Shown: positions 49,960 through 61,077, counted from the first letter of the stretch. The stretch: 64,000 nucleotides of DNA from Ilyonectria destructans (GCA_020740775.1 JAHEWK010000015.1:930001-994000), one strand, 5' to 3'. A program made the numbers and translations. Notes: a model not told the origin generated them from the letters alone.

Positions 49960-50783
49960 GCGCATGGTAGAGGCTCGGGTAGTTTAGCATATACATGATA
50001 AATAAAATTGTGCCAATAATTCTTATCGCACGAATTAATAACTCTACGCGTAATATTTTTCTAAACTCTCTACAGTCTCTACACTTCTACAGTTCATGAT
50101 GTGCGACGGCATGCTGAGGGGTCGATCAATCGCGATTTGGAGATGTTGGAGTCAGTCATGATAGCCAGCTAAGGCGAGGTTATCGCGACACTAACCAGTT
50201 CAGGCGTGCGTGATTCTCGGCCGGTAGACAGCATAGATCAAATCACATTACAAATTCATGGACTTTACTGGACAATCCGAGAGCGATCCAGACGCATCCG
50301 GTGGGGGACACTGCTCGATTCCTCAAGTTTCTTCCCCGAGATGCCAAGTACCGGCTCGCTGGTAGACCAGGGTTGACGCCACTTCGGCTCACCACAAGCC
50401 CAGATTCGGTTCGGCTCTCGAGAGACTAACTTACCCCACGGGGTTCGGTTGCTTCCCCGCGCAGGTAGATCTAGCCCGAGGACGTGGCCGCCAGTAAACC
50501 ACACAACCCCAGCATGCCACTGCAACCCCCGGCATGATTGACGCTCCGTTCCTCAGAGACATCTGCACCCCGAGATGAGACAGCTCGGCTCGGGTGTGAG
50601 AATATCTATAAGGACCCTGGAGCGTTTCCACGATCCATCTCAACCATCATCACATCTCACTGCTTCGACAACTACTTCACTACCTGTTCCGCGACCCGAC
50701 GCCGCCAATTGAGGCGACAGAGGACAGTAGGACAGCAGACACGAACACAACACGACAAAACGACCAGCAACCACAACAGCAAC
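49960..50783 (+). promoter_or_regulatory. Upstream region of the MFS gene with TCGGYTC elements
   Basis: TCGGTTC at 50406-50412, TCGGCTC at about 50385, 50411 and 50583, and a near copy, TCGGTTG, at about 50445. CCCCGAGATG also occurs twice, at about 50335 and 50566. A long 5' UTR rich in CAACA and ACGACA precedes the ATG. Confidence 0.42.
50607..50613 (+). promoter_or_regulatory. TATA-like element of MFS gene
   Basis: TATAAGG about 175 bp upstream of the ATG at 50784. Confidence 0.45.
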
Positions 50784-52596
50784 ATGGCTTCTGCGGACTT
50801 CAAGAAAGATGGCTCCGACCATGTCGAGAACGTCGACATTGAGATCCTCAAGGAAGATGGCATCAAGAACGAGGCCGTCGGGGTCATGGGCACGGTGAAG
50901 CTTACCGAGGGGGCTGTTGTCTACATCCCAACACCAACGGCGGATCCCAGAGGTGAGACGGACATCCAATGGCCCATGAGATTTGCTAACGCCTTTCAGA
51001 CCCATTGAACATGAAGATGTGGCAGAAAATGACCGTTCTCGTCGTCATTTCCATCTGTATGGCTCTCGCATTGCCTCCTACTTGCCCTGCTAATTCGTCT
51101 AGTTTCGACCCTAGGACTCGCTCTTGTTTCCGGCTTCGGCGGTCTTTTAGGCTTCTACATTCCCAAATACGTAGCGGCCGGCAAGGGATACGCTGATATC
51201 ACTCATCTCATGACCTATCCCTCACTCACTATGTATGCCCTGGCCCTCATTCGATCCTTGTAATTCCAGTGCTAACTGTCGCCGCAGGGGCATTGGAAAC
51301 ATTATTGGCATGCCCATTGCCATTGGTGTTGGTCGACGAGTCGTTCTTCTCTTCTCCACCGTCGTTATGATCATAGGTGCTGTTCTCTGTGCCTACTCGA
51401 AGAGCTACGAATGGCAACTCGCGTGCCGGATGGTCATCGGTCTTGCAGCTGGCCAGAGCGAGGCCTTGGTGCCAATGATCACACAGGTGAGCACGAATGA
51501 CCCCACCGCCATTAACAGCCTTCTAATATGTAAACAGGAAATCTTCTTCTTGCACGAGCGCGGCCGAAGTCTCATGATCCAACAAACCATCCAAGTCGTT
51601 CTCACATCCGTATGGGTTCTTTTCGCCAGCCCCATTGCCGGCGCCATCACCCCTGAATGGTGGTACGGCCTCGGTGCCATCCTCTCCGGCGTCCAGCTCG
51701 TCCTTGCCTTCTTCCTCGTGCCCGAGACCAAGTATGACCGAACCCTCAGCTCATTCCAAGAAGACGGGCAGTCCGAAGGCGGCTCAGACTCACCCGCTGA
51801 GCTTTGTACCGTACGACCGGAGCTGGACTTTGTCAACTACGCCCCCCGTACTTGGCGCTCCGACATGCAACTCTGGGTTGGAACTCCTTCCTGGAAGACT
51901 TGCTGGTCTGTTGTCGTGCAGACCTTTGAGCTTCTCCTGTTCCCCAACGTCTTCTGGGCCCTGTGCCTGAACGGTCTAACACTCGGAGTCAACATTGCCA
52001 TCGGAACCACCTACGGCTCTATCGTCACCGGTCCTCCGTACAACTGGCCTGATACCTCGGCAAGCTACGTGAACTGCGGTCAGATCGTCACTGCTCTTGT
52101 GGCCCTCCCTATTTTTGGACACGGATCGGACTGGATGATCAAGAAGTTCGCCAACCGACGAGGTGGACTTCACGAGCCTGAGATCAGAATCATTCCACTC
52201 ATCATCCCCACCATTGTTGGCACCTTCACCGCTGTTCTCTATGGCCTGGCCGCTTCTAACCCTGACAAATACCACTGGTTTGTGTACGTTTGGGCTATTG
52301 GGGCTTACTACTTCTGCTTTGTTGGCGCAAACATTGTCGCAATCACATATCTGCTCGACAGCTATCCTGCCAGAGCTGGGCCATTGCTGGTCATCATCTG
52401 CGCCTTCCGAGGTATTATTTCATTTGGCGTCAGCTATGGTATCGCTCCCTTCATCACCAACAACGGCTACGACGGAGCATTTAGTGTCTTTGGCGGTCTC
52501 ACGGCAGCCATGGGGCTTCTCGGTATCCCAATCTACTTCTGGGGAAAGAAGATCAGAATCTTTACTGGCAAATACTCCAAGTCAAAGAGCGACTAA
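50784..52596 (+). CDS. MFS transporter
   Basis: Five exons: 50784-50952, 51000-51056, 51103-51232, 51288-51486, 51538-52596 (537 aa). Introns start GTGAGA, GTATGG, GTATGC and GTGAGC; the last is 51 nt and would keep the frame open if retained. A hydrophilic N-terminus of about 75 residues leads into the transmembrane bundle. Segments visible: VLVVISIFSTLGLALVSGFG, NIIGMPIAIGVGRRVVLLFSTVV in two blocks, VIGLAAGQSEALVPMIT, SVWVLFASPIAGAI, then a cytosolic loop rich in Asp, Glu and Ser (residues about 240-300), and a second bundle ending YFWGKKIRIF. GRR after helix 2-3 and the ERGRS loop (FLHERGRSLMIQQ) are the usual MFS loop signals. Likely a drug:H+ or organic-acid type porter at the plasma membrane; substrate not determinable. 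Confidence 0.9.
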
Positions 52597-52929
52597 ACAC
52601 CTAGGATGAATGCATGTTGGAACTCTTAATGGGCTTGAAGTAGTTGTTATCTAGTTTTGTCTGAGTTAGGATAGAGCTAGGTCAAATAGCAATCAGAATA
52701 TATAATCGCGAATGTTCCGTTAAGGTGAATTGTCCGCTAGATACAAAATCAATGAGTGTTTTTAGTCGAGATATCAACCCTATCAACCCATCCAATGGAC
52801 CAGATAGCTTTCATCTAGATATGATGTGTGTCAAGTTTTAAAAACATTGTTATCACCCCCATCCAGACGGATCAGCGATCCTCTAAGTTCCAGGCCAAGC
52901 ATGCATCCTGTTTCACTATTTACTATAAG
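52597..52929. other. Convergent intergenic region
   Basis: 3' region between the MFS stop and the stop of the candidate secreted peptide gene. No gene seen. Confidence 0.45.
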
Positions 52930-53217
52930 TCATCGAGAGCACCTGATTCCCTTTCCTGTTATAAATTCCATACCGACAAATAAGTCACTCTTATTTCTTG
53001 GCCATATAGACCTAGGTTGTAAAGACGCCGCCATAGAATACCGACGTCTTGCCAGATGGCAGACTTGGTCCTCGAACACGAAATGGTCCTTGGATTTGCC
53101 GGGGTTCGCAGGTGGCAGAGTGGTTGGGGCGGCTAAAGCGCCAAGGTCGTCGGTTGTAGCCATCACTGCGGAGGCTAATGCCAGTCCGGCAATTATGAGG
53201 AACTCGAATAAGTACAT
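52930..53217 (-). CDS. Candidate small secreted protein
   Basis: Single frame of 95 aa from the ATG at 53217. It starts MYLFEFLIIAGLALASAVMA, which has the form of a signal peptide with an Ala-x-Ala-like cleavage site, followed by TTDDLGALAAPTTLPPANPG and a tail with a single Cys and several Arg. No homologue is recognised and no repeat is present. The evidence is the signal-peptide-like start alone, so this could be a chance frame. A possible intron could also change the C-terminal part. Confidence 0.35.
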   Translation of the reverse strand: MYLFEFLIIAGLALASAVMATTDDLGALAAPTTLPPANPGKSKDHFVFEDQVCHLARRRYSMAASLQPRSIWPRNKSDLFVGMEFITGKGIRCSR

Positions 53218-54499
53218 GACTGAGTATGAAGTCTGTTGAAAAAGTCGAAGACAATACGGTCTCGAAAGTCTTGAATCTCTGCCTTGGTTAACATTACCCG
53301 TCATTGTGCTGACACGGTCGAATTCCGAAGCGGAAATTCACCGGCATGACGTCGTTAACCCCTTACTGCAACCGGTACCGCTTGAACCACTGATAGAGAA
53401 GGGATTTCTAAGCACTTAGTTTATAGGTTTGACTAGTCGAGGTAGGCTCAGCTTTGTCTCAGGTTCAGAGCTAACTTTCTCAGGAGCGTGGCTGAACGTG
53501 AAGGCAAATGAATCCAGCCACCTGGTACAAATTGGTCTCAGCCGTGGTCTGTGCACAGCGCACTGAGGAGGCTATGCGTATTGAATCAGTGGGCTTTCCA
53601 ACTTAAAAGCTACCTATCGTTGTAGTTTCTCTTCGAGATGTAGCATCAATTAAATAAACAAATCGACTCGGCACATTCCGAACTGTGTGTCAACTAAAGT
53701 CTTCCAACCGAACTCAATCAGTATCCAGGCGCCAAAAAAATCGATTGTACTGTGTGGCTTAGGAACGTGCAGATCTTGCCGCTAGCCCCCACGGAAGGCA
53801 GTGAGCCATATCAATACATAGCCTCATGTATTGAGAAGTCTTGGCGTTACTCACAACTGCGCTATCATATTGTTTAGTGCTTAGAAGATATGATCAGCCA
53901 GCCACTGACTATCACCTACCCCAAGGTGTTCGTAAGGCACACAGAGCACCGTCAACCTGGTTTAGCCTATCTCAAACATCAACCTTGCAAGTTGATATCA
54001 CAAATATGGAATCTGCCATGTGATATGTCATATATACCGTAACTTGCTTGAAATAAGGGTGGTGTGTGCGGGGAATGAGCAATAGAGAGCCTAAAAGGCA
54101 GATGAAGGCTGTGGTGGCAGTGCATCTTCAATAGCTCGGAAGACTGAAATTGAAGATGATGGAAATGAACAAAAGAGGCAAGATAATAGAGATACTACAA
54201 CGGGTATCTGATCAAATGATTCACAAAGAAATGTCGCATTAACAGGCGAAAGAAAAATACTATCAATCGAGTATTCTGTGGATAGTAGCTGAAGATAATA
54301 ACAGACGCATCAAACTGCTGTCCCAAAATCCTCCCTAGAAGACCACTGACACAGTGGATAGATGATGAGAATGGCAAAGCGTTCATAGGTCATTATAATC
54401 TAGGCTACGTCTGCAAATACTAATCAACTGGACACATCGAAGAGGTATGCAGTCAAGAGCTAAATACATGTACATGGCATAGTTCATGTACTCGCATCT
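53218..54499. other. Intergenic region
   Basis: AT-rich, short frames only. It ends at the stop codon of the hydrolase of the amyloid pair. Confidence 0.45.
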
Positions 54500-55713
54500 T
54501 TAACGTGTACCTCCTCCAAAAGTAAAACCACTCAATGTTCCCGTATTCATTCCCAACTGAAACCCTGAATTGTTGGCACCTGAAAAGGTCGCGTTGGAAA
54601 CGAATGTCGCCTGCTGGTCGTTGCCACTCGGCTTTGAGAGGTCTCTTGCCCATCTCACCAACTGCCTAGAAACCCTTCGGAAGTTCGGATCTTCCTTGCT
54701 CAGGAATACTCCCAAGTTTTGATGTTTGGCTTCGAGTCTTTCGGGTGGTGGACACCGCGGGATGCTGACCGACAGTTCATCCGCAAGTGTCATATAAGAA
54801 CCTCCACACGCTGTGCGTAGGCCTTCGTAGAAGCAGGCTACTTCCAGTCGGGCCTCCGCATTACGCGACCGAGCTTCGACCAGATTCGGGAACCTTTTGC
54901 CAAGTGCAACAAATTTAGCCAGTCTCCTTGCCCAATTCTCGGGGATCGGGACTTCGGGGGTCTCGCTCAGGGTCAGGAATTTCTTTGCGGTCTCGGCCCA
55001 CGATGTCGCATCGACTCCATGTGGCGTTCCCAGAAATGCTATACGTCGAATGCAACTAGCGAGTTCCTTGCGGTCATCTGTACCTTCCATTGCTCTGATC
55101 AAGCCCTGTATCTTTGGTGAGATTTGCGCCGATGAGAGAGGAGGATACATACATTTTCACAGACCAGGCCACCAATGCTATGAGCAACGAGGATTATGGG
55201 ACGCTTTGTCTATTTGTTGTCAGATAGAGAGAAGGGAGTGTTAAAACATTAGGAGAAGTACCGTTTCTGTCCTGGATCGTTCGTTCTCCAGTTCCCAGAA
55301 AATGTCATCCGAGATAGAGTCCAGTGGAGTCTCGGCACTCAGTGACCAGAACTTGTCAAGTTCTGTCTTGTATTTGAAAGCCATTATGCGAGCGCCAGGG
55401 ATTTCGGCAGGCAGGAGGGTCTCGGGCCAGAAAATAGATGTCTTTCCAGTGCCGTGGGTCCAGGGCGGTCGGCCATCGAGCCAACCGTGAACCAAAGCGA
55501 TGCTATACAATACTTAGAGCGGTGCGTAAAAAACAAGGGATCAATGGCATACTCAACGGTCGCATTTGGCGGGTTTGTGATGACCTGTAGTGTTGCCATG
55601 TCGTTGTGGTGCTGCGTACAAGGAGGTGATTGCGGTCGAGCTGAGGATGACGAGGGAGCTGAGGATAAAGGGGGGCGAAGCACGAGAGGCTCAAACACTT
55701 GAATGCGACCCAT
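54500..55713 (-). CDS. SesB/SBP-like alpha/beta hydrolase with C-terminal amyloid motif
   Basis: Four exons: 55713-55553, 55502-55262, 55209-55153, 55105-54500 (354 aa). Splicing restores ATVDIALVHGWLDG and TKRPIILVAHSIGGLVCEN. The hydrolase part (about residues 52-225) has the HG oxyanion loop IALVHG, the nucleophile in AHSIGG (Ser145) and FLGTPHG. It matches fungal lipase-like proteins that partner NLR or HeLo proteins. After a helical region the chain ends in a Gly/Asn-rich tail: SNATFSGANNSGFQLG, then NTGT and a final FGGG (331-352). This tail nearly repeats the C-terminus of the divergent HeLo gene. In known systems such peptides form prion-like amyloid folds that pass an activation signal between proteins. 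The start at 55713 is the furthest ATG; Met39 is an alternative. Hydrolysis of membrane lipids is inferred. Confidence 0.87.
54509..54574 (-). other. Amyloid-like C-terminal motif, hydrolase copy
   Basis: Encodes residues 331-352, starting NNSGFQLG and ending FGGG. Eighteen of 22 residues match the copy at 56801-56866. Confidence 0.75.
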
Positions 55714-56104
55714 CGCGACCCTTCAAAGTGCAAATTGACGACAAGTTATAGTTAATCCCGCGTCGAGCAAGGTTGAAATGTCGAGTGACGTGGCAAGGCG
55801 GAATCACCAGGCAACCAACAGCCAATTATCACCGAGCACCAGTGCCTGCCCGATCGGTATGTCTCAACGCCCAATTCTGTCTCCGCCGTGATAATATGAG
55901 ACATCTAAAGTCAACCTTTAATGAGAAGCCACTATCTTGACTTACAAAAAGCCCAGTCCATCTCCAAGTGAATTAGAATTAATATGGCATTGCTGTGCTC
56001 CGTTCAACTCGCGCGCCTCCAACCTGGGCCTCTAATTACACTCTCCTCTCTACACAAAGTATTACCAAAATTCTCCATTGCCGCTATTCATCTCGATTCG
56101 AGTC
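55714..56104. promoter_or_regulatory. Shared divergent promoter of the amyloid pair
   Basis: 391 bp between the two ATGs, the only space available for both promoters, so co-regulation is likely. No TATA box is obvious. Confidence 0.55.
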
Positions 56105-56881
56105 ATGGCCGAAGCTGCAGGGCTCGTTGTCGGCGTCGTCGCCCTGGCCGGCCTCTTCAACAATGTGGTCGGCTGCTTTGAATACATTCAACTTGGTAAA
56201 AATTACAACAGAGACATTCGGACCAGCCAATTGAAACTCGAAGTTGTCAAACTTCGGCTCAGTCGTTGGGGGAAGTTCGTAGGGCTGTGTCATGCCCTGG
56301 ATGATGCGCAGTCATTGAAGTTAAGGACTCTTTCGGAAGAGAATATTCCTCTAGCAACAAATCTTCTCGCTCAGATTCTGACACTACTTTCCGATGCTGA
56401 ACGAGTATTGGAGATGTTCCAACCCGACTCTTCTTCGTGGCAATGCAAATTAGATGCCCTAGTTACGTCACTCCGTCGGAAGATGCGCAAACTGTTCTTT
56501 AAACGCCAAAGCAAGGAGGGGTTTTTTAAGAAAGCCCAATGGGCTTTGAGTCATGAAAAACGGCTTACGAAGGTCATCGAAGATATTCGCCAGCTAGTTG
56601 ACGATCTTGTGGGCCTCATATATCGGGCTGACGCAGGCTTCCAGCGTCAGCTGTGCCAGTCGGAGGTAAAAGAGATAGGAAATGGGCCTGGCGTTGCACT
56701 GCTCCGAGATTCGGCTTCCAACCAAGACAAATTGCTCGCGGATGTCGTCACCAAAGCCATGGGATTACCTGTGGTAAGCTGCACTGTAGCATTTTCGGAC
56801 AACAACAGTGGTTTTCAACTTGGAGTCAACACGGGTACAATTAGCGGGACTTGGTTTGGGGGTGGTAATGGGGTAGGATAA
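56105..56881 (+). CDS. HeLo-domain protein (HET-S/SesA-like) with C-terminal amyloid motif
   Basis: Single exon, 258 aa, from the ATG at 56105. The N-terminal part is a HeLo domain: MAEAAGLVVGVVALAGLFNN, then VVGCFEYIQLGKNYNRDI, QLKLEVVKLRLSRWG, and the helical KKAQWALSHEKRLTKVIEDI. Its hydrophobic first helix is the segment that inserts into membranes in HET-S. After about residue 220 a short linker leads to the motif at 233-254, which starts NNSGFQLG and ends FGGG, then NGVG. In HET-S-type proteins the C-terminal motif templates amyloid folding, which unleashes the HeLo domain as a membrane-damaging executioner. Total length fits the family. The partner with matching motif is the divergent hydrolase; no linked NLR with the motif is seen in this window. 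Confidence 0.9.
   Translation: MAEAAGLVVGVVALAGLFNNVVGCFEYIQLGKNYNRDIRTSQLKLEVVKLRLSRWGKFVGLCHALDDAQSLKLRTLSEENIPLATNLLAQILTLLSDAERVLEMFQPDSSSWQCKLDALVTSLRRKMRKLFFKRQSKEGFFKKAQWALSHEKRLTKVIEDIRQLVDDLVGLIYRADAGFQRQLCQSEVKEIGNGPGVALLRDSASNQDKLLADVVTKAMGLPVVSCTVAFSDNNSGFQLGVNTGTISGTWFGGGNGVG
56801..56866 (+). other. Amyloid-like C-terminal motif, HeLo copy
   Basis: Encodes residues 233-254, starting NNSGFQLG and ending FGGG. Of the 18 residues shared with the hydrolase copy, 11 use a different codon. Confidence 0.75.
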
Positions 56882-59494
56882 TTGCATCTGGTATGGCACA
56901 CGCCTTCAATTCTTATCATTGGACGCTCTCGTTTCGGTGTTGGAAATTCGGAGAAAATCAGCTCAAATAAATATTGAACCCGATATCAGCGAGGGTCCCA
57001 GTTAGGCTCTAAAATCCTTTGACTGAGGTGCCAACCACTCCATGGTGTTTCTATGCTTGGGTGATGTATGAGTTTTGCCGCACCCGGGAGGAGTCTGGGG
57101 AGCAACATTTACGTCCTATCAGAAGATTTGGGCCCCTGCGTCAAGTAATCCTGTGTCACCAGCTGCTATGCACCCACCCATCCAAGGCTGGCAAGTATGC
57201 ATTACCAATGAATTGTCATTGACTTACCGCTTTGAGAAATGATGGTGAGGCTGACGCAGTTCACCCGGGCCAGTCGAGTCGTCAGGATGTCACAGAACTA
57301 CAAAGTCGTACTGGGTATCGCACATCAATTCCGGGGACAATAGTCGCGGCCCTAGGGTAGGGCCAGCCTACGCTGACAATATCAATTCTATCGCTAAATG
57401 TTCACACGCTCTTACAGACAACAGCACTATTGAAATATCTGGAGCTATGGAACGTAACTAGATGGATATGCCTACAAACTCTTGCGCCTAATGGCAAATA
57501 AATAAAAGCCAAGGTCATCTCAACAGATGACCCGTCGCCTCAAATAGAAAAGGCAATTGTTTTCACTGATAAAGACGCACGTACGAATTATCTCTCGAAT
57601 CACTCATCCAAGGGCACCGGAGCCTAGCGAGGAGATTTTGAATGCGTGGCGCGAGGCGATCAACGTGCACGGCTTGGAGTGGAATATACACATCACAGAT
57701 AACATTTGCCACGTATACCACGGCTTGGAGTGGAATATACACATCACAGATAACATTTGCCACGTATACCACGGCTTGGAGTGGAATATACACATCACAG
57801 ATAACATTTGCCACGTATACCACGGCTTTTAGATTAGATGGTGGTATTCTCATGGGGGCTAGGTGTTAGGGGTCAGCAGAATTTGTATTTGACCACCGAT
57901 AATGGATCGAAATTAGATCTTAGGATAGCAGTATTTGTTTTGACCATAGAAATTGCAACCGACTCCGCAGTCTATAGTTGACGGTCGTTAATCCCTGAAG
58001 AGGCACGAACAAGCTTATCGAGTCATGATAGGGTTAGACTCGAGTGTGTTATCAGCTCCAGCGACACGGGTCAGACGGCTAACGGCACCGTTGGCCACGC
58101 GGAACCAGTTCATCGGGAATTGCACCGACAACATGGCCCAAATAGTTCGGCCGGCCGCCACTATTTAGCGAGTGTAACATGGCTTACCTACTGAGCCACC
58201 TAGCGAAGATACCAATAGCGCTGTGAAATATCGAACCTAGCCTCGGAACAGTCAAATATTTCGTCGATGGCGAAATTGCGGCTGCAGACGCGTTGACGAA
58301 TGACATGTCGAAACTTACTCATTCGACAGAAGTTTGATGAAGGCTTGCTTTAGTACCCCCCTTCTGGCGTCGGGTGGAGACTGGAAAGCGCATCGAAAGA
58401 TGGAAGGATGCGAAGCCGGGATGATGGAGTTAGGGCTGACATGTGCGTGCTGCATCTTCAAGGGGCAACGGTCGTATCGATGGTGGTGGGCCATCATCTC
58501 CACTGGCTCCGCAACCGCGACTCGACTCCGCGACTCGATGCAAAACCGAGACCCCGGTTTTCCCGAACAATCTCCAGTCACGCTCTCAAGTCTGGACGGG
58601 GAGACGGGGAGTCATGTCGTCGGGGTCATTGGCTCTCTGCGACGCCTCAGTGGCGACGCAGACGACAGGGTGTCTCATCTAGAGCGTTCTCCTCCAGGGT
58701 TGTTTCGTCCAATATCGCCTCCAAGTCGCTCAGGACGTGGAAGAATCCCTGGAGGTTTCACCACCCTGGACGCCCAGGAGTTCCCGAATGGAACCCCAGC
58801 TGCCAATGGATTGGACGGATCAGCCAGGTCAAGGTCTTGGCCAGACGCCATGTGGCAGCAGTAGTCGGCCTGTCAGTGCCAAATCTTCCGAGCTCAAGGT
58901 TTGAATCTGCGCAAAGTGCTTTTTGTCGATCCGATCAGCCTTCGTTCGTCGATGGCCCGCCTCTGCCGCACATGGGCTGCTCGCCACAGAATCCCATGGC
59001 CTTCGGAAATGAGAGAAGCGCCGACAGTCTGTCACTCCCCTCTGCACCGCCGACTGTCCGCCTGTCGCAACATCCGGACCTAGCCGATGTTTGACTAGTG
59101 TCGAGGCTCGGTTACCACATCTGCCACATCCCGGCCTGATGTGCCTTGGACGGCATCATCCCCGTGCCGGGTGGCCCCTCTCGCATCATGCCGGATCTGC
59201 TCCGCGTGCGTGCGCACTGGATCGGCTTGTGGGGATGCTGCTTCGAAGACGGGGCACGCTGCATATCAGGGAATGAGCTGGAGTCGCCCATTACTCGCTT
59301 GGGGGCTCCAGACTCGCGGAGGATCAACCAAGTGGGACTGCGGGCTCACGTTGTCGTCTGCAGGGGTTTCGTATGCATAGGTATAACTATCTGAATCTTG
59401 TCCAGAGGGCCGCCGATCTGGTCTCCGGTCTTTGGTCTCTGGTTTTTTGGTCTCTGCTCATCTTGAAACTGACCCCGAAGCAGCACGCATCGCC
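56882..59494. other. 2.6-kb region without supported gene
   Basis: Holds the 51-bp tandem repeat and a GC-rich part (58.3-59.4 kb) with overlapping open frames in several phases (the longest 58408-59094). They lack motifs, so I do not call them. The last part is the promoter of the receptor gene. Confidence 0.4.
57671..57828 (+). repeat. 51-bp tandem repeat, three perfect copies
   Basis: Units start at 57671, 57722 and 57773, with a fourth partial start at 57824. In one plus-strand frame each unit reads HGLEWNIHITDNICHVY (17 residues), and the frame stays open until a stop just after the last unit. No ATG precedes it in frame, so coding is unproven. Confidence 0.85.
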
Positions 59495-61077
59495 ATGAAG
59501 TGGACGTTTGTCCTGTTGGCACTGCTGCCGTGTGCCTGGTGCGCGTCGGCCGGCATCTCAACCCAGGAGATGCTGTCCGGCCTGCCAGAGTGTGCAGTAT
59601 GCTCTCCGTCTTGCCCCGTGCCGCAGCCATGAATAAGCTGACGTTCCAAATAGCGGACTTGCCTTTCCGATGCCATTTCCAAGTCCAGCTGTAAATCGAC
59701 CGACACCACATGCTTGTGTACGGACAATGGCGGTGCCCTGGCGCCCGATGCCATCTGCTACTCCGGTAACTGCACCGTCACAGACTCCTTTGGTATGCAT
59801 CCCGTGGCCCATTGCCCATCCGAGTCTGCTAACGCGCCTCAGCGACGCTCAATGCCACCAACACCTTCTGCAACGTCCCGATCCGCGACAAGTCGGCCAT
59901 CTTCATCAACGTCACCATCGTCCTCGGCGTGCTCTCCGGCGTCGTCACCGCCATGCGCCTAGCCTCGAAATTCTTCATCACCAACTCCGACTTTGGCCTC
60001 GACGACCTCTTCATCGTCCTCGTCTTCCTGTGCGGCGTGCCGTCGAGCGCCATGAACGTCAACGGCACCGCTGGCCACGGCGAGGGACGAGACATTTGGA
60101 CGCTCCAGCCCGACGACATCACCGCGTTCGGCTTCTGGTTCTACGTGCTCGAGCTCTTCTACTTCTGCCAGGTCTCGCTGCTGAAGATGTCGTTGCTCTT
60201 CTTCTACCTCCGAATCTTCCCTGCCCAAGGGCCGCAGAAGCTGCTATGGGGCACCGTGGGCTTCAACGCCATATTTGGCGTCTTCTTCGTCTTTCTAGCG
60301 GCGTTCCAGTGCACGCCGGTGAGCTACTTTTGGACGAGTTGGGACGGGGAACATTTGGGGAAATGGTGCGTCTTGGCTCTGGTCCACTCCCCCACAATAG
60401 CTAACAGGTCTTTAGCCTCAACATCAACAGCATTGGCTGGGCCAACTCGGCTGTGAGCATTGCCTTGGACGTGTGGATGCTGGCCATTCCGCTGTGGCAG
60501 TTGCGGGGGTTGAAGCTGCATTGGAAGAAGAAGATTGGAGTCGCAGCCATGTTTATTGTCGGAACCTTGTGAGTAGGCTAGATCGCACATTGAGGATGCT
60601 AACTAACTTGTCTGCAGTGTTACCGTCGTCAGCATCATCCGTCTGCAGTACCTGGTGTCTCTAGGTTCTTCACATAATCCCACCTACGACCAGATAGACA
60701 TTTCGGTATGGTCTACGGTCGAAATCAACATCGGAATCATCTGCGCATCGATGCCGTCGCTGCGCATCCTGCTCGTCCGCCTCTTCCCCGCCCTCGGAGG
60801 CTCTTCGTACGACCAGAGCAAGTACAATAATTACGGAGAAACGTACGGGCGGAGATCAAAAATGATCAATCGGAGCCATGCGCTTGTAGAGCTACCGTCC
60901 CGGTCATCGTCTCCCACGAGGCCATCGCATGGAGGGATTGAGATGAAGCGAACGTTTAATGTGCAGTATAGCGAGGGGGATGAAGCAAGCCTGGTGAATC
61001 CTAGAGATCCAGGTAACAAAGTACATAGAGGAATGAGTGCTACGAGTGGCACCAGCAGGAGCGAGGTGTCGCTGTAG
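59495..61077 (+). CDS. CFEM-domain PTH11-type G-protein-coupled receptor
   Basis: Five exons: 59495-59596, 59654-59792, 59843-60365, 60416-60568, 60618-61077 (458 aa). A signal peptide ([19 protein letters not shown]) is followed by a CFEM domain of eight Cys ([38 protein letters not shown]). Seven hydrophobic segments follow, beginning [18 protein letters not shown] and [16 protein letters not shown], with [14 protein letters not shown] in the middle and [10 protein letters not shown] later. This is the fungal PTH11 rhodopsin-like fold, and the subset with an external CFEM domain includes the Magnaporthe receptor needed for surface sensing. The C-terminal tail is cytosolic and rich in Ser and Arg. 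Ligand unknown. Confidence 0.92.

Noticed and set aside
53105..53165. tRNA-like A box (TGGCAGAGTGG) near 53112
   Set aside because: No matching B box of the form GGTTCRANTCC at the right distance and no pairing acceptor stem; it overlaps a minus-strand coding candidate.
58334..59094. Long plus-strand open frames of 176 and 228 codons
   Set aside because: They overlap in two phases in GC-rich DNA, have no motif, and amino-acid content is as expected from chance.
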